A DNA stretch of 64,000 nt. Origin: Tamarix chinensis (Eukaryota; Streptophyta; Magnoliopsida; Caryophyllales; Tamaricaceae). The notes under the pieces were generated by a model. It saw only the letters and a list, made by a program, of their open reading frames with translations. It did no database searches and was not told the origin of the DNA. The DNA is taken from positions 68,283,566 to 68,347,565 of the forward strand of contig CM060174.1 of the NCBI GenBank assembly GCA_030549775.1. The letters are read 5' to 3'. This document shows positions 58,830 through 64,000 of the stretch, one piece after another. The translations under genes were made by a program, and so were the position numbers. How positions within the stretch are numbered: the first letter of the stretch is position 1; each line of letters opens with the position of its first letter.

Positions 58830-59480
58830 AGTGCTTAGTTTAATGTCCCCAGCCTGACAACTTGATGCAACCCTATGAGGTTCATAGGGAAAGTGTTTGA
58901 ACTTCCCTATTGAGATTTTCCACTCCTATCTTTTGAAGCTTGAGATCCACAACTTTGTAGGGATACACCTTGACAATTTCATAGGGGCCAACCTATCTTG
59001 ATTTTAACTTTCTAAGGAAAAGCTTTAACTGCATTGTAGAGCAACACCTACTACCCACGATACAGATTTTTTGGCTCTAGATGTTGATCATAAAAATTAT
59101 TGGCTCTTTCCTTGTGTAACAAGGTAATATTGTATGAACCATCTCTTAGCTCATTGAGCTCATTCATCTGTAATTTTTATGCTTCTCTTGCGGTGACTAG
59201 ATAGAAGTTAATAGTTTTAAGCACCCAATATGATTTTTTCTCTATTTCAATAGGTAGGTGACAAGATTTTCCAAATACAATTTGGTAGGGTGAAATTCCC
59301 AAGGGAGTTTTGAATGCTATCCTATATGCCCACAAAGTGTCATTTAATCTAGCAGACTAGTCATTTAGTGTAGGGTTGATTAATTTATCCAAAATTATCT
59401 TAATTTTCCTATTAGAAAGTTCATCTTGGCCATTTGAATGCTGGTGATAGGTGGTGGAAACTCTGTGATGAATCCCATAT
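58830..59480 (-). pseudogene. Athila/Tat-type integrase, C-terminal half
   Basis: Minus-strand translation: GIHHRVSTTYHQHSNGQDEL followed by SNRKIK.ILDK (family HPQ.NGQ.E.SNREIK.IL.K), LNDTLWAYRIAFKTPLGISP + YQIVFGKSCHLPIEIE (family L.DALWAYRTA.KTPIGMSPY.LVYGK.CHLPVELE), YW.LK.INF, LNELRDGSYN and VGPYEIVKVYPYKVVDLK. The CHLP motif is specific to the Athila/Tat branch. Stops and small deletions disable it. The N-terminal half is lost at about 59.5 kb. Confidence 0.9.
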
Positions 59481-59930
59481 TTCTACATAAGTTGTTGAAA
59501 CAATTATGAGAAAATTAAGACAATCCCCAGACCTATGTGGATGCCCTAGTTTTGTAATAGGACATGACGAGTATGATAGAGTGTCTACATTTGAAATTTT
59601 AAATGATCTATAGGATGCACATGAACTAGGACATGATGGCACAAATGAGGAAATAGATCTAGAATTAGCTTACTCTTGCGTAAATACAAGTTGCTATATA
59701 TATAAAATGGAGGGTTGATTAAGAACATATTTGCAAGATGCTCTTACAGAAAAAAATTAGACAAACGCACTTAGAAAGACACTTTATTAAATGGATACCA
59801 AAAGTTAAATCCAGTAAGACATAAAAATTACCTTAGAATAACTAGTTGGATCCTTATGACACATAATATGGTGCTAGCACCTTAAGCCCTAGAATAATCA
59901 ACCATAATATAGTGAATAACATTAAAGGGT
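59481..59930. other. No gene recognised; junction between Athila and copia remnants
   Basis: Minus-strand frame 59421-59642 overlaps the integrase edge and has no motif beyond it. The rest is AT-rich and featureless. Confidence 0.4.
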
Positions 59931-59934
59931 GAAG

Positions 59935-60075
59935 ATCAAGAAGAGTAAGAAAAAACTTGAAGAAGAAGAAGAAGAAGAAGATGATGATGATGATAAGATT
60001 GTTATGCTAGCACAAAGATTTACCAAGTACTTCAAAAAAAATAAAGGCACAATTAAAAAGGGAAACTTCTTTGGT
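59935..60075 (+). pseudogene. Copia gag C-terminal motif
   Basis: An acidic Glu/Asp run encoded by GAAGAA and GATGAT repeats (59960-59998) leads into KIVMLAQRFTKYFKKNKGTI + KKG, matching the D.DDE.A.L.RRF..FL.KK.. stretch that precedes the zinc knuckle in copia gag. The zinc knuckle itself is not found. Confidence 0.7.
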
Positions 60076-60479
60076 AAAAGGTAAATCCTTTCACACAAAT
60101 ACTAAGAAAACACATAACAATTAAAACTATTTCAAATATAGTGAGCCAATCCATGGAATACAAGAGTTTTCATATTAGATAGAAGAAAAACTAAATAACA
60201 AACATGAATAAGCTAATAAGAGAACAAAAGAGATATGAATGGTTTATATTGGTAGAGTTGGATGATAATGATAATGATATGAGTATCAAAATTAATAGGC
60301 AAATTCTTACCTAATAACATGACCAAACAAGCTACCATAAATACAAAATCGAGACCAAATATCTTACTAAATCCATAAAATAATTGATAGGAATATAACC
60401 TATGATTGATGGAAAACAGTGTTGAATCCATAAGTGAATACTCTCAAGTAAATTTGCTTCAACTCAAGACTAAATTTGT

Positions 60480-61000
60480 AATGTTATCTAAGAAAAAAAC
60501 TTATTAAAACCTCTAGACTATGTTATCAACGAATACACAGATTTGGATTATGAGTATCATACCTTAAAAGATTATTTTAAATCCATCAACAAATGAAAAC
60601 TTGCTTGTGAGAAATAATTTTCAAAGTTAATTGACAACTACTCCACCTTAGAAGATGAAAATATTATATTAAGTTCTCTTTTGCATGAGTTTAATATTGA
60701 ATGTGATATTTTAAGCCACAAAATGAAATCATTGTATGTTAACTATGAGAACAAGATTGAAGCCTTAATGGTTAAACTAAAGGAGCTAGAAAAGGTCAAG
60801 AAGAAAGGGATGTTCTTACAAGAACTCACCTCAACACAAATAGATAAGGGGAAAGGGCTTGAAAAGAAAAAAAAATGATTTTATTGCATTTGAAATAGAT
60901 CGTGAAGAGTTAATAAAGGAAGTAAAAATATTGAAGAAGGACTTGTAGTATAACAATAAGTAAAAGAAAAAAGAAAAATGGTTCTCAAGTTAGAAAGAAC
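60480..61000 (+). pseudogene. Copia gag coiled-coil segment
   Basis: An open frame at 60681-60878 (65 codons) is rich in Lys, Glu and Leu with heptad-like spacing (SLYVNYENKIEALMVKLKEL). Flanking DNA continues the pattern with stops. Long copia gag proteins carry such a region between knuckle and protease. Confidence 0.6.
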
Positions 61001-61259
61001 AAAATTGTCTGTACAAGTAAACAACTAATATTAAAAATAGAGGTTTAAGGTTTCCTCACAAAAGAGCCAGTTCTAAGACCAATGCAAGGACCAGCTATAG
61101 GACCAGATTCAAAAATAGAGACAATAAATATATAAGGCATTATAAGAGACACAAATTTGTTATTCAACCAAATCTAAAAGTATGCTTATTGTTTAGTAAA
61201 AGTGGTTATGAGAAGATAAAATTGTGATAAATAAATTGAAACAAGGTTATGGTAGAACT

Positions 61260-61620
61260 AGTGATTACGTCAATTAAAACTGGATTAGAAAAGGTATTTT
61301 AGCCATGATGACCAAAACATGGGATACCAAACAATTATGGGTTCCTAAATTGAAAAGTTGATCTTTTTGTGAGCCAAAGTAAGGGGAATAACCACTAATA
61401 CCGAGATAGTAGTTGTTTAAGACACACGATCGGATATTCTACCAAGTTCTTCTTGCTATCAACCTATGATGGTTGATGTATGACTTTTGGAGATGATAAT
61501 AAAGGACGATCACTCGCATAGGAAAAGTGGATAGGGAATCCACGCTTTCGATAATTTTATTTTAGGTAAACGTTTGAAAAATAACTCTCAACTATATGAT
61601 AAAAGAAATAAAGTTGAATT
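61260..61620 (+). pseudogene. Copia protease region
   Basis: WDTKQLWVPKLKS at 61321-61359 matches the ..IWVPK motif just upstream of copia protease. Then CSRHM-like and FGDDNKGRS (family TFGD..KG...G.G) can be read across frameshifts near 61400-61520. The active-site DSGCS triplet is degraded. Confidence 0.7.
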
Positions 61621-61739
61621 TTTTCCATGATTCCTATCGAGTTTCCAACACATTTACATGTATGGTAATAATACAAGGACTTAGCAAAAATAATATATAT
61701 ATTTGGCTTATTTCTTTATTCCTTTAAACAATTTTACTT

Positions 61740-62420
61740 GTATAGTTATTTTGCATGATAATCTATGGTTACGGTATAACCAATTAGGACATGCGAGTCC
61801 TATACTTATTAAGAAACTAAGGACTCAAAACTTTGTAGAAGGAATGCCTAATATCAATTTTGAAAGGGGTAAGGTTTATGAAGAATTTGTTAGATACATA
61901 CATGTTTCTTCCTCTTTTGAATTCAAAAATATGGTAAGTACATCAAGGCCACTCAAACTCAATCACATTAGCTTATGTGGCTTTATGAGGACAAGATGTC
62001 ATAGTAGAAGCGATTATGTCTTTTGATAGTCGATGATTACTCTCTAATCACAGGGGATATGTTTCTTACTTCCAAGAAAGATACATGAGCAAAATTTTTT
62101 GTATGGGAAAAAAATGGTTGAAAAATCAAATAAATCATCAACTCACCTCATTTACTTCATATCATGGCACTAAATTTGGTAATGCTAACTTTATAAATTT
62201 CTACAAGGAAAAGAGAATATATTATAACTTTTCATTCCTAATAATTCCATAATGAAATTGTGTTGTGGAAAGAAAAATAGGATCTTAGAAGATATGGAAA
62301 ACATAATGCTCCACAATAGTGCTTTACCAAGATACTTTTAGGTAAAATAAATAAACATAACTTGCTACATCATGTATAGTGAATAGATCTCCTTATAAGA
62401 AGGAAGAAATCCTAACATAA
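61740..62420 (+). pseudogene. Copia gag-pre-integrase and integrase
   Basis: The frame 61703-62026 reads LWLRYNQLGHASPILIKKLR (family LWHRRLGHAS...L.KL), FVEGMPNINFERGKVYEEF, SSFEFKNMVSTSRPLKLNHI (family SSFKSKN.VSTSRPLELLHMDLFGP) and LCGFMRT. The Cys residues of the HHCC zinc site are lost. Next come VDDYSLITGDMF (family DDYSR.TWV.FL), SYHGTKFGNANF (family SDHGTEF.N..F), then CVVERK and LATSCIVNRSPYKKE. Stops and frameshifts occur after 62026. Confidence 0.88.
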
Positions 62421-62800
62421 GTCACTTAAGAGTCATCTATTAAGTGTTAGGTACAAAATAATGGAAAGGAAAATTTTGGTAAATTTAATCCAATAAGTAA
62501 TGAGGTCATGTTTATTAGTTACTCCTTTTTTTGTAATGAGTATTGTACAACACAAGAATTGTTGCTACAAAGGAAAGTGCACATGTCATATTTTATGAAA
62601 GCAACCAATATGCAGGACATGTGTAAATAGATGATGATGAGAACTTTCACATTAGTATGAACAAGTACGCTAATGATACACAAGGCCCCAAAGAAAGATC
62701 TCAATACAATTCCAACAATGGGAGAACAAATTTGCAACTATATCACCAAATAGATGTGAAATATGAGCCTATGATAGATAAGCACTAAATTAGTGGGGGG
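62421..62800 (+). pseudogene. Copia integrase-RT linker
   Basis: ESAHVIFYESNQYAGHV near 62572-62622 matches the ES.HV.FDE.N stretch between integrase and RT in copia polyproteins. The rest is not conserved. Confidence 0.6.
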
Positions 62801-63020
62801 ACATATTAAGAAGAATCTGCTAAAATACCAAAAAAACTCAAGAAGATGGTAATATAATGGTTCCCATCTAATAGATCTGACTATTAGTGTTAAAAATAAA
62901 GGATTGCAAACTAAAATATCTCTCAATAAATCCTTTTGTGCACATTATACTTATATATCATCTATTAAACCTCATCATTTAATATCACAGCAATTAACCT
63001 TGATTGGATCTTTGCTATGT
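62801..63020 (+). pseudogene. Copia RT, N-terminal flank
   Basis: An NGSHLIDLTIS equivalent of the H....I.GD..... stretch is followed by CAHYTYISSIKPHHL (family C.....FIS.IEPK...). This directly precedes RT in copia. The RT palm is deleted after it. Confidence 0.55.
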
Positions 63021-63179
63021 GGGATGCTCTCAAACAATTTGAGTGAATAAAGGTTTGGCACCATATTCCCAAAACTACTAAAGAATCAATTATAGGAAGA
63101 AATTGCATATTCTAAAATAAGGTGGATTTCTTAGTCACATGAAAAGTAGTTTAAGTATGACACATTTCTTAATCCCTTG

Positions 63180-63545
63180 ATTGGTTTTTTGGGCTTTAAA
63201 GAAGAAAATTTCTATTAATTTATCTACTAGTGAATATAAATATGCATATGTTGCATCATAATATGCAAAAGTGTTGTGGGTTAGGCATCAACTAAACGAT
63301 TTTAGTGTTAAGTGCGGAAGTGTTATGATTTTGATAAGATAACATTAGTTCCATAAGTATTTCAAAGATTCTTGTGCGACATTTAAAATAAACACAATGA
63401 CATGTGATGTCACTTTTTGAGAAACAATTTAAAATAAGGTTTTATCAAGCTTAATTTTTGCAAAACTAAGAATTAACTAGTTGATATCTTCACAATGCCC
63501 TTAAAGATAGATAGGCTTGAGAATATTATGCTAGATCTTAGCATG
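63180..63545 (+). pseudogene. Copia RNase H remnant
   Basis: ISINLSTSEYKYAYVAS (family SVALSTAEAEYVAA), AKVLWVRHQLNDF (family AQ.LW....L.D.) and later DIFTMPLKIDRL (family DIFTKPL...R). These mark the end of copia pol. Stops are present. Confidence 0.8.
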
Positions 63546-64000
63546 ATAAGTGTAAAGTAATTCATTAATCAAGCCCTAATGATTAGATATATGACATGTG
63601 AATAAGAGAATGAGTATGTATTGCTATCTCATTAGCATGCTTAATGTATTTGTAGAATGGTTATCATTCTTAAATTTTGTCCTAAACATGAGAAATTTCT
63701 AAGCTGGCAGGAGTAAAAGAGCTAAATCGGATATGATAATTGATTACATGTAGAGGATTTATTTTTAAACCAAAACTACCCTTAGCATTACATAAAAGTC
63801 ACTATTTTGAATTGTTCAATATTTCCCCACTTTTAATAAAAGACAACCATACATACTTCCTACCATAACTCCTTACATCTACCTCTACACATGTTTAAAC
63901 TAACCTCCACCAATATGATCACAATCATCTAAACTCTTTAAACATTCTATTCTCTCTCTCTCTCTCTCTCTCTCTCTAAACATTCTAAACTCTCTTAGTC
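63546..64000 (+). other. Downstream of copia pol; probable 3' untranslated and LTR start
   Basis: No coding motif. A TC microsatellite runs from 63951 to 63977. The LTR start and the second LTR are beyond what can be proven in the window. Confidence 0.4.
63951..63977. repeat. (TC)n microsatellite
   Basis: A 27-base uninterrupted TC dinucleotide run. Confidence 0.95.

Larger units (their letters stand above)
59931..63545 (+). mobile_element. Decayed Ty1/copia element, gag to RNase H
   Basis: The plus strand has, in order, gag C-terminus, a coiled-coil segment, protease, gag-pre-integrase and integrase, RT start and RNase H. The order integrase then RT makes it copia. The coiled coil between gag and protease, with an LWVPK motif before protease, is typical of long-gag copia lineages. 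The RT core is deleted between 63.0 and 63.18 kb. The 3' LTR should begin shortly after 63545. Confidence 0.85.

Noticed and set aside
1..64000. tRNA, rRNA, CRISPR, host protein-coding genes
   Set aside because: No cloverleaf, rRNA core, spaced repeat array, or intact exon-like frame with a known domain was seen on either strand.

Overview
This window is nuclear DNA from a flowering plant, almost certainly from a transposon-rich, gene-poor (heterochromatic) part of a large, AT-rich genome. The evidence is a pile-up of plant-type mobile elements: Ty3/gypsy chromoviruses with very long LTRs and an initiator-Met-tRNA primer site, Athila-like gypsy elements with a TGGCGCCGTTG-type primer site, Ty1/copia elements, a TRIM and a CACTA (En/Spm-like) transposon. 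I found no intact host gene, no tRNA or rRNA gene and no CRISPR array. Every recognisable coding stretch is a decayed retroelement domain full of stops and frameshifts, so most open frames here are chance. Domain calls come from translating by eye and recognising family motifs. No database search was possible, so domain borders are approximate.

Layout. 0-8 kb: a minus-strand chromovirus remnant (integrase, RNase H and gag; RT deleted) lies between two copies of a dispersed repeat. One copy is split by a short gypsy element (4725-6901, target duplication TCTTC) that still carries PBS and gag. 9.7-16.1 kb: a decayed minus-strand copia element, in order gag, zinc knuckle, protease, integrase, RT and RNase H, split by an Athila-type LTR (12093-13790). 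17.7-18.2 kb: a 453-bp TRIM.

18.9-40.7 kb is a deep nest that target-site duplications (TSDs) resolve cleanly. A plus-strand gypsy element (gag at 18.9-19.1 and 39.4-39.6 kb, RT at 40.0-40.65 kb) was split by a CACTA transposon (19129-39359, TSD TAT). The CACTA was split by a solo LTR of about 4.75 kb, called D (21887-37755, TSD AAAGG). D took two insertions: a second solo LTR of 4602 bp, called B (31975-36576, TSD ATAGG), and a near-perfect long palindrome, called P (23445-29951, candidate TSD ATTAC). P consists of two inverted copies of the downstream part of a related LTR. One arm of P then took a 994-bp solo-LTR-like insertion, E (27470-28463, TSD CTTTG).

40.65-54.3 kb holds same-orientation (minus) chromovirus LTR ends at 40652, 45472, 48709 and 51312. 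Two keep a PBS, and one is joined to minus-strand gag-protease-integrase remnants. A plus-strand Reina-like integrase and the start of a plus-strand copia gag are mixed in. 54.3-59.5 kb is an Athila-like element on the minus strand. 59.9-64 kb is a plus-strand copia element, from gag to RNase H and probably into its 3' LTR.

The most unusual item is P. Its outer ends are both the LTR 3' (U5) terminus, one end carries primer-binding-site sequence, and the whole lies inside the expected R-U5 interval. That fits integration of a self-primed (snap-back) minus-strand strong-stop cDNA. Also notable is a hairpin just upstream of the PBS whose stem is kept by compensating base changes between diverged LTR families.
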